The notes under the pieces: model-generated
Told to the model about the DNA's origin: nothing
Database searches by the model: none
The model's input: only the letters and a program-made list of their open reading frames with translations
In this document: positions 8,058-16,930 of the stretch, piece after piece
Layout: every line of letters begins with the position of its first letter
Position numbering within the stretch: the stretch's first letter is position 1
Assembly: GCA_910578455.1 (NCBI GenBank)
Contig: CAJTQA010000013.1
Location: 1-61,518 of the forward strand
Length of the DNA: 61,518 nt
Source: an uncultured Dorea sp.
Lineage (GTDB): Bacteria > Bacillota > Clostridia > Lachnospirales > Lachnospiraceae
Direction of reading: 5' to 3'
Made by a program: the position numbers and the translations under genes

Positions 8058-9437
8058 TTATTTTAAGAAAATGTGAATCAGCCTGTCATATATTTTCCTG
8101 TAGGGCTGATATCTCATAGGCAAATCAAGCCATGTCTTTTTATCGACGATACTTTTATAATGTGAAAAGGTGTCAAATCCGGTTTTCCCGTGGTATGCGC
8201 CCATGCCGCTTTCCCCGAACCCTCCAAAGCCCATCTCGCTTGTCGCGAGGTGGATGATGGTATCGTTGACGCATCCGCCGCCAAAACTGCACTGTGAGGT
8301 AACCCGTTTCTTAGCATTGCTGCTGGAGGAGAACAGGTAAAGAGCCAGCGGATGAGGCATAGAATTTATGTTTGCGATGACTTCATCCAGAGTATCATAG
8401 ATTAAGACCGGCAGCACCGGGCCGAAAATCTCTTCCTGCATCACAGGGTCGCTGAAGGTGACGCGGTCCATAACCGTAGGTTCAATCTGGAGCGTACTGC
8501 GGCTGTGCTTTCCGCCATAGACGGTCTTAGAGCTGTCAATGAGGCCTAAAATACGGTCAAAATGCTTTTCATTGATGATTTTTCCGTAGTTTTTATTGCT
8601 CAGCGGGCTTGAGGAATATTGTTTTTTTATCTGCTGCTTTATGGCAGCGATAAGCTTATCCTTTACCGCCCGGTCACAGTAGACATAATCCGGCGCAACG
8701 CATGTCTGGCCGCAGTTTAGATATTTGCCGAATACAATCCTCTTTGCTGCAAGTTTTATATTGGCAGTTTTGTCAACGATGCACGGGCTCTTTCCGCCAA
8801 GCTCCAGCGTGACGGGAGTAAGGTGCTCTGCAGCTTTTCTCATGACTTCTTTACCTACGGCCTGGCTCCCGGTAAAGAAGATATAGTCGAAATGCTCGCT
8901 TAAAAGGCATGTGTTCTCGGCTCTTCCGCCCATGACAACAGATACATGTTCCTTCTCAAAGCACTCCTCAATAATCTTTCTGATAACCTCTCCTGTGTGC
9001 GGCGAGTAAGCACTTGGCTTTACGACTGCGGTATTGCCGGCGGCAATGGCGTCGACGAGAGGCTCCATCGCCAGCATGAACGGATAGTTCCATGGGCTCA
9101 TGATAAGCACCACGCCGTAAGGAGAAGGTTTCTTGTAGCTCCTTGAGTGGAACTGTGCCAGCGGGGTAAGCACGGTTTTTTCTCTTGCGAAAGAAAAAAT
9201 ATGCTTTATCATATAGGAAAGCTCACTGAGAGTCATCCCCGTCTCGCACATGTAGCTTTCCAGCCCGCTCTTTCCCAGGTCTGCTTTCAACGCGCTGTGT
9301 ATCTCGTTCTCATATTTTAAGATACATGCCTTCAGTTTCAGAAGGGCTTTTAGCCTTAGTTCCACAGGAAGGGTAGCTCCTGTCCGGAAATATTTCCGCT
9401 GGGTGAGTACAAGCTCTTTGATCTCATTTTTATTCAT
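8058..9437 (-). CDS. Aldehyde dehydrogenase
   Basis: A 459-aa class-3/coniferyl-type aldehyde dehydrogenase that oxidises an aldehyde with NAD(P)+. Motifs are SPWNYPFMLAMEPL (cofactor binding), FTGSQAVGKEV, the catalytic-Glu block LELGGKSPC and the catalytic cysteine in NCGQTCVAPDY. EEIFGPVLPVL and GFGGFGESGMGAYHG lie towards the C-terminus, as in the family. The length is normal and no signal peptide is present. It lies 17 bp downstream of the iron-dependent alcohol dehydrogenase gene in the same orientation, so the pair probably interconverts alcohol, aldehyde and acid under control of the MarR-type gene upstream. Confidence 0.95.
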   Translation of the reverse strand: MNKNEIKELVLTQRKYFRTGATLPVELRLKALLKLKACILKYENEIHSALKADLGKSGLESYMCETGMTLSELSYMIKHIFSFAREKTVLTPLAQFHSRSYKKPSPYGVVLIMSPWNYPFMLAMEPLVDAIAAGNTAVVKPSAYSPHTGEVIRKIIEECFEKEHVSVVMGGRAENTCLLSEHFDYIFFTGSQAVGKEVMRKAAEHLTPVTLELGGKSPCIVDKTANIKLAAKRIVFGKYLNCGQTCVAPDYVYCDRAVKDKLIAAIKQQIKKQYSSSPLSNKNYGKIINEKHFDRILGLIDSSKTVYGGKHSRSTLQIEPTVMDRVTFSDPVMQEEIFGPVLPVLIYDTLDEVIANINSMPHPLALYLFSSSSNAKKRVTSQCSFGGGCVNDTIIHLATSEMGFGGFGESGMGAYHGKTGFDTFSHYKSIVDKKTWLDLPMRYQPYRKIYDRLIHIFLK

Positions 9438-9454
9438 AAATGTGCTCTCCTTTT

Positions 9455-10684
9455 TTAAACGGGCGTTTCACTCCGGCAGGAATCGGATTCCATAAGCCGG
9501 AAATACAGATGTTCCAACTCGTGTGCATTCATCAGCACAGGTACCGGATAGAGAGGATTTGCCTCCTTGTCGGCATAGTGGGCGAGTTTCGGGATGTCAA
9601 CATCATGAATCTCGGGTATCGTATCTCCAATCTGAAAACGCTTTTTCATATCTTTAACTGCCTGTATAAATGCTGCGGCCGCCTCATCGGAGGGGGTATC
9701 CTTGTCTGCCAGCCTGGCTGCGACGGCCAGTTTGTGGAGCTTTCGGTTTATCTTGCCTCCGTAAGTCTCAAGAACGAGGGGGAGAATCACGGCGTTGGCA
9801 AGCCCGTGGGGAACATTGTATTCTCCGCCAAGAGAGTGGGCGATAGCATGGACGTACCCGACATAGGATTTTGTGAATGCACACCCGGCATAAAAGGACG
9901 CATGGAGCATGTTCCGCCGTGCGTCAATGTCTGAGCCGTTTTCATATACCGTGTCGATGTTTTCAAATATCAGGCGGGTAGCCAAAAGGGCATCCTTTCT
10001 GGTGGCATATGTGGTGGAATTTCCGATAAATGCCTCTACGGCATGAGTCAGGGCATCCATTCCTGTAGCGGCAGTGATGGCAGGAGGAAGGCTTGCGGTA
10101 ACTTTTGGGTCGAGGACTGCGTACCGAGGGATGAGCGGAAAATCATTGATGGCATATTTGTGCCTCGTCTCCGCATCGGTGATAACAGCAGCAAGAGTAG
10201 TCTCGCTGCCGGTTCCTGCAGTCGTGGGAATGGCGAATAGCAGAGGCAGCTTTTTGTGCACTTTCAGGATCCCTTTCATTTTTGACAGAGGCTGATTGGG
10301 CTTTGTGGCTCTTGCGCCTACTGCTTTAGCGCAGTCCATGCTGGAACCGCCGCCAAAGCCGATGATGGCGTCGCACCTGTTTTCAAGATAGAGGTCAAGC
10401 GCCTCGGCGACGTTGATGGTTGTAGGGTTGGCAACGGTTCCGTCATAGACCGTGAAAGGAATCTGGCTGTCAGACAACGCCTTTTCAAGGCGTTTTGTCA
10501 GCCCCAGGTTTCGGATGCCTTTGTCTGTGATGATCAGGACGCTGGTGCGCCTTTTCTTTTTCATGATATCGGGAATGGCTTTGACGCTGCCGATAACCTC
10601 GGGTTTTCGGTAAGGCAGAAAAGGCAGCGCAATTTTGAACGCAGTCTGAAAAGTCCTGCAATACATTTTTCTCAGTGGGTTCAT
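9455..10684 (-). CDS. Iron-containing alcohol dehydrogenase
   Basis: A 409-aa group III alcohol dehydrogenase. The nucleotide-binding GGGSSMDCAKAVG and the following PTTAGTGSETT are clear. The metal-binding Asp and histidines fall in the blocks TGMDALTHAVEAFIG, GYVHAIAHSLGGEYNVPHG and following residues. It is predicted to be a cytoplasmic NAD(P)-dependent oxidoreductase. It lies between marR (about 48 bp upstream) and the aldehyde dehydrogenase gene (17 bp downstream), forming a three-gene minus-strand operon. The natural substrate is unknown; aldehyde detoxification is one plausible role. Confidence 0.94.
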   Translation of the reverse strand: MNPLRKMYCRTFQTAFKIALPFLPYRKPEVIGSVKAIPDIMKKKRRTSVLIITDKGIRNLGLTKRLEKALSDSQIPFTVYDGTVANPTTINVAEALDLYLENRCDAIIGFGGGSSMDCAKAVGARATKPNQPLSKMKGILKVHKKLPLLFAIPTTAGTGSETTLAAVITDAETRHKYAINDFPLIPRYAVLDPKVTASLPPAITAATGMDALTHAVEAFIGNSTTYATRKDALLATRLIFENIDTVYENGSDIDARRNMLHASFYAGCAFTKSYVGYVHAIAHSLGGEYNVPHGLANAVILPLVLETYGGKINRKLHKLAVAARLADKDTPSDEAAAAFIQAVKDMKKRFQIGDTIPEIHDVDIPKLAHYADKEANPLYPVPVLMNAHELEHLYFRLMESDSCRSETPV

Positions 10685-10732
10685 GTTCGTATCCTCTTTC
10701 TTCTTAATTCCTTATAAGCGGCAGGCATGCTG

Positions 10733-11215
10733 TCAGACAGCCCGCCGGGAAGATTCATTTTCCAGATTCCGGCAGACCTGGTTTAGGTTGTCTGCAATTT
10801 TAAATAGTATGCGATAGAAAATATCACGTTCCTCCGGGGTTATCCCTAAACCTCCGGCTACAGTCGCATGCATGATCAGGCCAGTGACTTTTTTCGCGCA
10901 GCTTTGCCCCTGCTCTGTGAGGACAGCCTTGGCGCGGTATCTTTTTGCGTCCTTTGAGACATTGCCGGAAAGGTAAGTGATAAGCCCGGCTTTTTCAAGG
11001 TCGGATAAGATCCTTGAGATACCTCCCTTGTCCTCATGGCACTTTCCGCAGAGATCCGCCGCGGTCAGTCCGTCGGGGTACTCTGACAGATAGTGAAGGC
11101 ACATTACATGAGTTCCCTTAAGGCCAAGGGAATCCATGCGGTGGCGCTTGATTTTCTGTATGCTCTTATAAATCCGGGTTACGCCTGCGGTAAGATTTTC
11201 AAATCTGTCAATCAT
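10733..11215 (-). CDS. MarR-family transcriptional regulator
   Basis: A 160-aa winged-helix regulator. Helices around HVMCLHYLSEYPDGLTAADLCGKC give the HTH; DKGGISRILSDLEKAGLITYL is the recognition helix and start of the wing; DAKRYRAKAVLTEQGQ is the wing with the typical MarR turn. N- and C-terminal helices should form the dimer interface. GGAGG lies five bases before the ATG. The gene is first in an operon with the alcohol and aldehyde dehydrogenases, and a perfect palindrome lies in its own promoter, so it probably represses its own operon and responds to a small molecule. Confidence 0.9.
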   Translation of the reverse strand: MIDRFENLTAGVTRIYKSIQKIKRHRMDSLGLKGTHVMCLHYLSEYPDGLTAADLCGKCHEDKGGISRILSDLEKAGLITYLSGNVSKDAKRYRAKAVLTEQGQSCAKKVTGLIMHATVAGGLGITPEERDIFYRILFKIADNLNQVCRNLENESSRRAV

Positions 11216-11227
11216 ATGAACCTCCGT

Positions 11228-11249
11228 AGAAGTTGATTAATCAACTTCT
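11228..11249 (-). promoter_or_regulatory. Perfect 22-bp palindromic operator of the marR operon
   Basis: Positions 11228-11249 are a perfect palindrome centred on GTTGATTAATCAAC. It lies just downstream of the predicted transcription start and upstream of the marR ribosome binding site, where a bound MarR dimer would block transcription. This is the usual arrangement for autoregulated MarR operons. Confidence 0.75.
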
Positions 11250-11259
11250 TGACAGAAAA

Positions 11260-11288
11260 AATATAGCAGTTCAAGGGTGGTTTGTCAA
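11260..11288 (-). promoter_or_regulatory. Promoter of the marR-ADH-ALDH operon
   Basis: Read on the minus strand, TTGACA (complement of 11283-11288), a 17-bp spacer and TATATT (complement of 11260-11265) form a near-consensus vegetative promoter. The predicted start lies near 11253, just before the palindromic operator. Confidence 0.7.
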
Positions 11289-11297
11289 GCAAGAAAC

Positions 11298-11343
11298 CTT
11301 ACAGCGATTGTAAGTTGTTTTATCAAATTCTCTTTGATACAAT
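11298..11343 (+). promoter_or_regulatory. bce operon promoter with BceR-like box
   Basis: An inverted repeat CTTACA-GCGAT-TGTAAG (11298-11314) abuts a promoter of TTGTTT (11315-11320), a 17-bp spacer and TACAAT (11338-11343). The half-sites resemble the TNACA/TGTAA elements bound by BceR-type regulators, and placement next to a weak -35 suits an activator. A second inverted repeat, TATCAAA-TTCTC-TTTGATA, lies at 11321-11339 and could bind another factor. Confidence 0.6.
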
Positions 11344-11413
11344 GGGGTTGTTAAAAAAAGGGATTACTGAGCGCTTAGCCTAAGATAAAAAATTCGGACA
11401 GGAGGCAGGAAAA

Positions 11414-12193
11414 ATGAACCATGACAAGGTGTTAGAGGTTGAAAATATAACGAAAGTATACGGCAAAGGAGAGAACCGCACGGAGGCGCTTAAGGGAATC
11501 AGCTTCGACGTGCTGGAGGGGGAATTTTTAGGAATCATGGGGCCAAGCGGTTCGGGAAAGACGACGCTTTTAAACAGCATTGCGACTATGATCAAGGTGA
11601 CTTCAGGGAAAATATGGCTTAAGGGGGAGGATATCTCTTCTTTTAAAGGAAAGGAGCTTTCGGGATACAGGGGGAAGGCAATCGGATATCTGTTCCAGGA
11701 GTTTGAGCTGCTTGATAATCTGACCGGCAGGGAGAATATCATCCTGCCGCTGTCTCTTCACGGTATGACGGGAAGGGAGTCCGAATCCAGCCTGAAAAGG
11801 CTTGCATGGCATTTCGGCATTGAGGATGAGCTTGATAAATTCCCATCCCAGATGTCCGGAGGGCAAAAGCAGCGGGTGGCCGCGGCGAGGGCGCTGATCG
11901 GGAACCCAGGTATCGTGCTGGCAGATGAGCCGACAGGAGCATTGGACAGCAGGAATTCCAAGGTGCTGATGGACCGGCTGTCGGCGCTCAACGAAGATGA
12001 GGGCAGGACAATCGTGATGGTTACCCATGATGCCAATGCGGCAAGCTACTGCTCAAGGATTCTGTTTATCCAGGACGGGAGACTGTTCCATGAGCTTAGG
12101 AGGAATGTCAGGACGGAGACTACAGAAAGATTTTATGAGCGGATTGTAACAGTTTTGTCACAGCTGGGAGGAGGGAGCGCAAATGTTCTTTAG
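11414..12193 (+). CDS. BceA-type ABC transporter ATP-binding protein
   Basis: A 259-aa nucleotide-binding protein. Walker A is GPSGSGKTT, the Q-loop lies in GYLFQEFELLDNL, the signature is MSGGQKQRVAAARAL, Walker B is IVLADEPTGALD and the switch histidine is in VMVTHDA. It resembles the MacB/LolD/BceA subfamily. It overlaps the permease gene by 11 bp and is followed by a response regulator and kinase, the conserved Bce module that senses and resists peptide antibiotics acting on the cell wall. The particular peptide cannot be inferred. The C-terminal extension of about 20 residues after the core is somewhat long. Confidence 0.93.
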   Translation: MNHDKVLEVENITKVYGKGENRTEALKGISFDVLEGEFLGIMGPSGSGKTTLLNSIATMIKVTSGKIWLKGEDISSFKGKELSGYRGKAIGYLFQEFELLDNLTGRENIILPLSLHGMTGRESESSLKRLAWHFGIEDELDKFPSQMSGGQKQRVAAARALIGNPGIVLADEPTGALDSRNSKVLMDRLSALNEDEGRTIVMVTHDANAASYCSRILFIQDGRLFHELRRNVRTETTERFYERIVTVLSQLGGGSANVL

Positions 12194-14249
12194 GCAGATT
12201 AAGCGAAACGCCGCAAAAAACAGGAAGAATAACGGGCTGTTTTTCGGATCTCTTGTAATTGCGGTGATTGCGTTTTACACACTTTTATCCATGGATAAGC
12301 AGGATATCATGCGGTTTTTGAAGACGATCGAGAGCGATGCGGTGAGAAAGCTTTTGCAGCTGATCCCGGTGGTTTATGGAGTTTCATTGTTTTTTGTATT
12401 CTTCCTTGTCTACTTTTCCTGCCATTACCAGTTAAATGAGAGGAAAAAGGAACTGGGGCTGTACTTGATGCTCGGCATGAAAAAGAGCAGGCTTTTTGCC
12501 ATGCTCATGAGCGAGACGCTGCTTAACAGCCTGATATCGCTTGTAATCGGCATTCCGGCGGCGCTTTTCCTGACGGAGGCCATCAGCCTTATAACGGTTA
12601 GAGCCGCGGGGCTTGACATTATCGGGCATGAGGTGACCTGGTCGTTTCCGGCTGTTGCGGAGACAGCTGCAGGCTTTATCATCGTACAGCTTACTGCCAT
12701 GCTGATTTTAAGCACCCGTTTTGCGAATACAGAACCGGCAAAGCTCCTGAATCCCGATGTTTCAGAGACGCAGGGAGAGACGATGGGGAAAGAGAGAAAA
12801 GGAGATGCCTTTTTCTTTGCGGCTGGCTGCATCCTTCTTGCGGCGGCATATGGGATGGGAGTAATGCTGTTCGGCAGCTTTGACGTTGTGATCGTTCTGG
12901 CTGTCCTGATCTTGGGAACTGCGGGGACTTTTCTTCTGTACCGGGGGGCGGGAGCGGTCATTGGTCGGCATATCCAGAAGAAAGGCGCGGAAAGGTCAGG
13001 GCTTTATGCCTTTACGGGAAGGCAGATTCAGGAGAATATCCTCTGCCAGCATAAGACATTGGCGGTGTCAAGCCTGTTATTGCTTATTGCCCTGTCCTGT
13101 GTCTCCTACGGAATCGGCACGGTGGTAAGCTCCCAGGCGGCGACGTCGAAAACGACGGATTTTTCCATCCAGGGAGATGAAGAGAAGGAAGATTGGGAAA
13201 ATGTCCTTGAGATCCTTGAAAGCCGGGAGTGCAGAAAATATATCTCCGGGTATTATCCGGTGTATCTTGGCAGGGCGGATGCAGAGCGGCATGAGGTGTC
13301 AGTGGATGGGCTTAAAAAGGCTGTCGTATCCATTAAGGATGCAAAAGATAAAGAAATGCAGGATAATGTGGCAGAATATATGGACAGCAATGAGGGGTAT
13401 GAATATTTTATTGCCCTGTCCAGCTATAACGATGTCCTTGAGGCGGCAGGAAAGGGAAAACTGAGCCTTAAGGATAAAGAAATCGGATTCTACACTTCCA
13501 TGAAAGAGTACCCTGACCGTTTGGAAATATACCGCAGCGCACTGAAAGACGGGGCGTATATTGAGCTTGACGGGGAGCAGTATCAGCTTTCAGAGGAACT
13601 CTATTATGATAATGTAGTGGCAGACCGCCAGATAACGCTTGAGAAAGCATTTATCGTTCCGGATGAGCTGTACATGAAGATGGTGGAGGACAGTGACAGG
13701 CTGTTTTGCTATAATGCAATGCTGAGGCCGGAGCTGACAGAAAAGGAAGGCTTTATGCAGACTCTTGAAAAGGCCTCGGAGATTTTTCGGGAGAAGGGGC
13801 TTGTCTATGAGAGCTATCTCTCAGGGATTGGCAGGAGAATGTTTTATACGGTTGCGGGCAGCTATATTACGATCTATCTCGGTATCCTGTTCATGATTAT
13901 TGCCAATACTTCTATCGCCTTAAAATACTTGATGCAGCAGCAGGGAAACCGGAAACGTTACCGGACGCTTATGATGCTTGGAGCGGATATTGGGGAACTC
14001 TGCCGTTCTTCGGCAAAGCAGATATATCTTTTCTCAGGAATGGTGCTCCTTGTATCGTCGGTAAGTTCTGTCTTTGCCATATGGACTATGTTTAAAAGTT
14101 TCCTGAGTCTGCCGGAGGGCGTGTCGCCGGGAAAGATGATTGCTTTAACAGGAGCAGCGTTTGCTGTATTTGTTGCAACCCAGATGATTTATGTTATGAT
14201 AATAGAAAGAGCAGGCAGAAAGGACATACGAAACCTGAATATAAGATAG
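12183..14249 (+). CDS. BceB-type ABC transporter permease
   Basis: A 688-aa permease with the Bce architecture: an N-terminal transmembrane helix, FtsX-like membrane segments over about residues 55-160, further helices around 200-300, a large extracellular region (about 320-560) and three C-terminal helices. The motif ERKKELGLYLMLGMKKSRLF and the later RKRYRTLMMLGADIGEL are the coupling-helix regions typical of FtsX/BceB permeases. The large extracellular domain is where BceB-type proteins recognise antimicrobial peptide-lipid complexes. Overlap with the ATPase gene indicates coupled translation. Confidence 0.92.
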   Translation: MFFRQIKRNAAKNRKNNGLFFGSLVIAVIAFYTLLSMDKQDIMRFLKTIESDAVRKLLQLIPVVYGVSLFFVFFLVYFSCHYQLNERKKELGLYLMLGMKKSRLFAMLMSETLLNSLISLVIGIPAALFLTEAISLITVRAAGLDIIGHEVTWSFPAVAETAAGFIIVQLTAMLILSTRFANTEPAKLLNPDVSETQGETMGKERKGDAFFFAAGCILLAAAYGMGVMLFGSFDVVIVLAVLILGTAGTFLLYRGAGAVIGRHIQKKGAERSGLYAFTGRQIQENILCQHKTLAVSSLLLLIALSCVSYGIGTVVSSQAATSKTTDFSIQGDEEKEDWENVLEILESRECRKYISGYYPVYLGRADAERHEVSVDGLKKAVVSIKDAKDKEMQDNVAEYMDSNEGYEYFIALSSYNDVLEAAGKGKLSLKDKEIGFYTSMKEYPDRLEIYRSALKDGAYIELDGEQYQLSEELYYDNVVADRQITLEKAFIVPDELYMKMVEDSDRLFCYNAMLRPELTEKEGFMQTLEKASEIFREKGLVYESYLSGIGRRMFYTVAGSYITIYLGILFMIIANTSIALKYLMQQQGNRKRYRTLMMLGADIGELCRSSAKQIYLFSGMVLLVSSVSSVFAIWTMFKSFLSLPEGVSPGKMIALTGAAFAVFVATQMIYVMIIERAGRKDIRNLNIR

Positions 14250-14265
14250 GACAAGGAGACAGGAA

Positions 14266-14940
14266 TTGAGTACGATTGTAATTGTTGAAGATGATATTTT
14301 CCTCAGGGAAGAGCTGGAACATACTTTTATTAAAGAGGGATACAATGCGGTGAGCATCTCTTCCTTTGAGGAGCCGGAAAAGGAGATGCTGGAAAAAGAG
14401 CCGGATTTAATTGTGCTGGATGTGAATCTTCCGGGGAAATCGGGATTTGAGCTGTGTAAATGGCTGAAAGCGAGAGTCTCTGTTCCCATCCTTATCCTTA
14501 CGGCGCGGGATGGGCTTACGGATGAGCTGTATGCACTGGGGCTTGGCGCGGATGATTTCCTTACCAAGCCGTGCCATCCCAAACGGCTTGCCGCGCGGGC
14601 GGAGCGCCTGCTTAAGACTTACCGGAAGGTCAGGAACCTGGTGCAGGCGGGGGATGTGGCGATGGATGTGGATGCCTGTAAGGTCATATGGGGAAAAAAG
14701 CAAGTGGCCCTGCCGGAGACGGAAGGGAAGATCATGCGCCTGCTTATGGAGCGCTATCCGTCTGTTGTGGGAAAGCAGGAAATCGTGGCTGCCCTGTGGG
14801 GGAACGGTGCATATGTAGATGAAAACATCCTGCAGGTCAATATGGCAAGGCTAAGGAAGAACCTTGACAGTATCGGGCTTAAGCGTCTGGTGAGGACAGT
14901 GAGGGGGAGCGGGTATTGCCTGGAGGTGACGGAGCTGTGA
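14266..14940 (+). CDS. BceR-like response regulator (OmpR family)
   Basis: A 224-aa response regulator. The start is a TTG at 14266 with AAGGAG seven bases upstream; no ATG is suitably placed. The receiver domain has the acidic pair in IVEDDIFL (residues 5-12), the phosphoacceptor Asp in LIVLDVNLPGKSGFE (near 49) and the Lys in DDFLTKPCHPKRL. The C-terminal winged helix includes ENILQVNMARLRKNL and VRTVRGSGYCLE. It is encoded after the BceAB pair and overlaps the kinase gene by four bases (GTGA). It probably activates the bce promoter at 11298-11343. Confidence 0.93.
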   Translation: MSTIVIVEDDIFLREELEHTFIKEGYNAVSISSFEEPEKEMLEKEPDLIVLDVNLPGKSGFELCKWLKARVSVPILILTARDGLTDELYALGLGADDFLTKPCHPKRLAARAERLLKTYRKVRNLVQAGDVAMDVDACKVIWGKKQVALPETEGKIMRLLMERYPSVVGKQEIVAALWGNGAYVDENILQVNMARLRKNLDSIGLKRLVRTVRGSGYCLEVTEL

Positions 14941-15983
14941 GAGGAAAAGATATTTGCCTGAAAATGCGCCTGCACTGGCTGATGCTGCTGATCTTGTCGG
15001 ACGCTTTCTTTGCTTTTCTTGTATGGCTTGCCAATCCCAACGGGCTGAAAAGCCTTTCTGTTATCATCGTACTTTATACTGTGCTGGCCGCGGCTGCGGG
15101 ATGCGCTATTGATTTTGTGAGGGTGCGGGTGCAGCTTGAGGTGTTGGAAGAATGTCTTGAAAGGCAGGGGGAATACGAGGAGCGGGAGCTTATGGCGGTG
15201 ACCGATAAGGTGTGGCATCCGGCTGTTAGGGAGGCGTTTTCGCTGCTGTGGGAGGAGCGCGCGCAGAACAGCGAAAGACAGCAGGAGCTTATGAGCTATC
15301 AGGAATTTATCGAGGCGTGGACGCATGAGATCAAGACGCCGCTGTCTTTGTCGGAGCTGGTGCTGGAGAACCACAGGGAGGAGATGTCGGAGTATGTGTA
15401 CCGGAGGATGCGGCATGTGCAGCGCATAGCGGGGATGGATGTGGAGCGTATACTGTATTATGCAAGACTCCATGCGGAGCATGTGGATTACCAGTTTGAA
15501 AGGATATTCCTTCCGGAGTGCGTGAAAGAAGTGCTCGACAGATTTCCGGGAATTCCCCAGGAAAGAGGCATAGAAGTAAAAGATAAGACCGCGCCTGTCT
15601 GGATTGTGAGCGACAGGAGAGTTCTTGGCTTTATGCTTTCCCAGATTTTTAGCAATGCGTTTAAATATGCGGGAAAGAGCGGCGGAATTGTGGAGATAGA
15701 GGCATGGAAATGCGAGGAAGATGCAGAGAAGGGAAGTCGCAAAGGAGATGGGAAGGTTCGCCTTGCCGTCAGGGATAACGGGGGAGGAGCGCCTTTGGAG
15801 GATATCCCGTTTTTGTTTGACAAGGGCTTTACGGGCAGCCATCCGGGGCGGCAGAATGCAACAGGGATGGGGCTATATTTTGTCAAGAAGTACGCAAAAG
15901 TGCTGGCAGTGGATGTGAGGGTGGAAGAAGAGCTGGTTTCCGGCGGATGGTTTGGGATAGAAATAGTGTTTCCGGATGTGTGA
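14937..15983 (+). CDS. BceS-like intramembrane-sensing histidine kinase
   Basis: A 348-aa kinase. The GTG at 14937 overlaps the response regulator stop and has GGAGG about ten bases upstream; an ATG at 14964 is the alternative. Two transmembrane helices (about residues 10-30 and 36-56) are separated by only a few residues, so there is no extracellular sensor domain, as in BceS kinases that read transporter activity. The H-box is FIEAWTHEIKTPLSLSEL. The ATPase domain has QIFSNAFKYAGK (N-box), VRDNGGGAP (G1), LFDKGFTGSHPG and ATGMGLYFVKKYA (G2). The 3' end contributes to the downstream terminator. Confidence 0.92.
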   Translation: MRGKDICLKMRLHWLMLLILSDAFFAFLVWLANPNGLKSLSVIIVLYTVLAAAAGCAIDFVRVRVQLEVLEECLERQGEYEERELMAVTDKVWHPAVREAFSLLWEERAQNSERQQELMSYQEFIEAWTHEIKTPLSLSELVLENHREEMSEYVYRRMRHVQRIAGMDVERILYYARLHAEHVDYQFERIFLPECVKEVLDRFPGIPQERGIEVKDKTAPVWIVSDRRVLGFMLSQIFSNAFKYAGKSGGIVEIEAWKCEEDAEKGSRKGDGKVRLAVRDNGGGAPLEDIPFLFDKGFTGSHPGRQNATGMGLYFVKKYAKVLAVDVRVEEELVSGGWFGIEIVFPDV

Positions 15984-16006
15984 TTCGGAAACACTATTTC
16001 TTTTTG
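15960..16006 (+). terminator. Intrinsic terminator after bceS
   Basis: A perfect 15-bp stem (15960-15974 with 15986-16000) encloses an 11-base loop and is followed by a T-run at 16000-16005. The left arm lies inside the last bceS codons. It may also stop the convergent regulator gene, since the complementary strand has an A-run ahead and T-rich DNA behind. Confidence 0.8.
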
Positions 16007-16007
16007 C

Positions 16008-16691
16008 CTAATGCTCTAAAGTTTTCAGGTACCGGTAAATGCTGGATGAGGAGCAGGCGAGGTGCTTTGCTGTAAAAGGGATTGCGCCTTTCAGGCGGAA
16101 CAGTCCATGCTTGTCCAGCTGAGAGATAATGGTTATCTTCTCTTCCTGTGTTAGGCGTTCAGGGGGCGTCTTGATATCTTTCATGACATCTTCAAAAATC
16201 TGCTGCATGAGTTTGGCAATATCTGTTGGAAATCTTTCTGCGGAACTTAAAGAAAATGGTACAGAAAGCTGTACTGCCGGTTCATCTTGAATGGTGTGCA
16301 CAAAAGCGCTGCCGTGAATCAGCTCAAAAAGGCGGCGGCTTAGATTGGAAAAACGGCTGTCATCAAAATTAATACAGAGGAGCCCTTCTAATATTCCGTG
16401 GCTATTTTTGATAAACATCGTTGAGGAGCGTATCATGTGCCCGTTCTCGGTTTCGCCATTGTAGTTAATGAGGAAATCTTCGTTCATATAGGCCTTGGAT
16501 TTAATCAGGCAAAGAGCAGTATTTGTCAGTGGACTTCCAACTGTCCTGCCGCTGATATGTCCGTTTGCAATCGCAACAACCTCTTTGTTCGATTGTGTCA
16601 GATCGTGTAGAACGATTTCATAATCCGGTCCGAGAACTTTTCCAAGATAATCAACCAGTATGGAATATTGCTGAAATAATTCTTTTGTCAT
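16008..16691 (-). CDS. YheO/DauR-type transcriptional regulator (PAS-like plus HTH)
   Basis: A 227-aa regulator. The N-terminal domain (about 1-120) begins with LVDYLGKVLGPDYEIVLHDL and continues ANGHISGRTVGSPLT, the hallmark of YheO-like PAS domains. The C-terminal helix-turn-helix (about 175-225) contains EEKITIISQLDKHGLFRLKG and AKHLACSSSSIYRYLKTL. Family members include the D-arginine utilisation regulator DauR. It is divergent from a D-serine ammonia-lyase gene, which fits a ligand-dependent regulator of D-amino-acid catabolism. The ribosome binding site GAGG is close to the ATG. Confidence 0.87.
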   Translation of the reverse strand: MTKELFQQYSILVDYLGKVLGPDYEIVLHDLTQSNKEVVAIANGHISGRTVGSPLTNTALCLIKSKAYMNEDFLINYNGETENGHMIRSSTMFIKNSHGILEGLLCINFDDSRFSNLSRRLFELIHGSAFVHTIQDEPAVQLSVPFSLSSAERFPTDIAKLMQQIFEDVMKDIKTPPERLTQEEKITIISQLDKHGLFRLKGAIPFTAKHLACSSSSIYRYLKTLEH

Positions 16692-16702
16692 GATAATTAC
16701 CT

Positions 16703-16899
16703 CGTAAATAATTATTTTACGTGGCGGTCTGCTGTGTGCCTGCCTTTTATGATTATTACATTTTTTCTTGAAAAATTCAACATCAAAAAAATATATTCCT
16801 AAGATATAAAATATATAGGAAAAAATGTAAAGATGTCAGAAAATTTGTCTTGACGTAAACATAAAAAAAGTGTATTATAATAAAAAATTATCGCGATAA
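16703..16899. promoter_or_regulatory. Divergent control region between the YheO-like regulator and dsdA
   Basis: On the plus strand TTGACG (16850-16855), a 17-bp spacer and TATTAT (16873-16878) form the likely dsdA promoter. A perfect 12-bp palindrome TTATCGCGATAA at 16888-16899 lies at the predicted start site and is a candidate operator. On the regulator side an interrupted palindrome CGTAAA-N7-TTTACG lies at 16703-16721 just upstream of its ribosome binding site. The rest of the region is A+T-rich. Confidence 0.55.
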
Positions 16900-16930
16900 A
16901 AAAAAATTATTGAAAATGCAGGAGGAGAAT

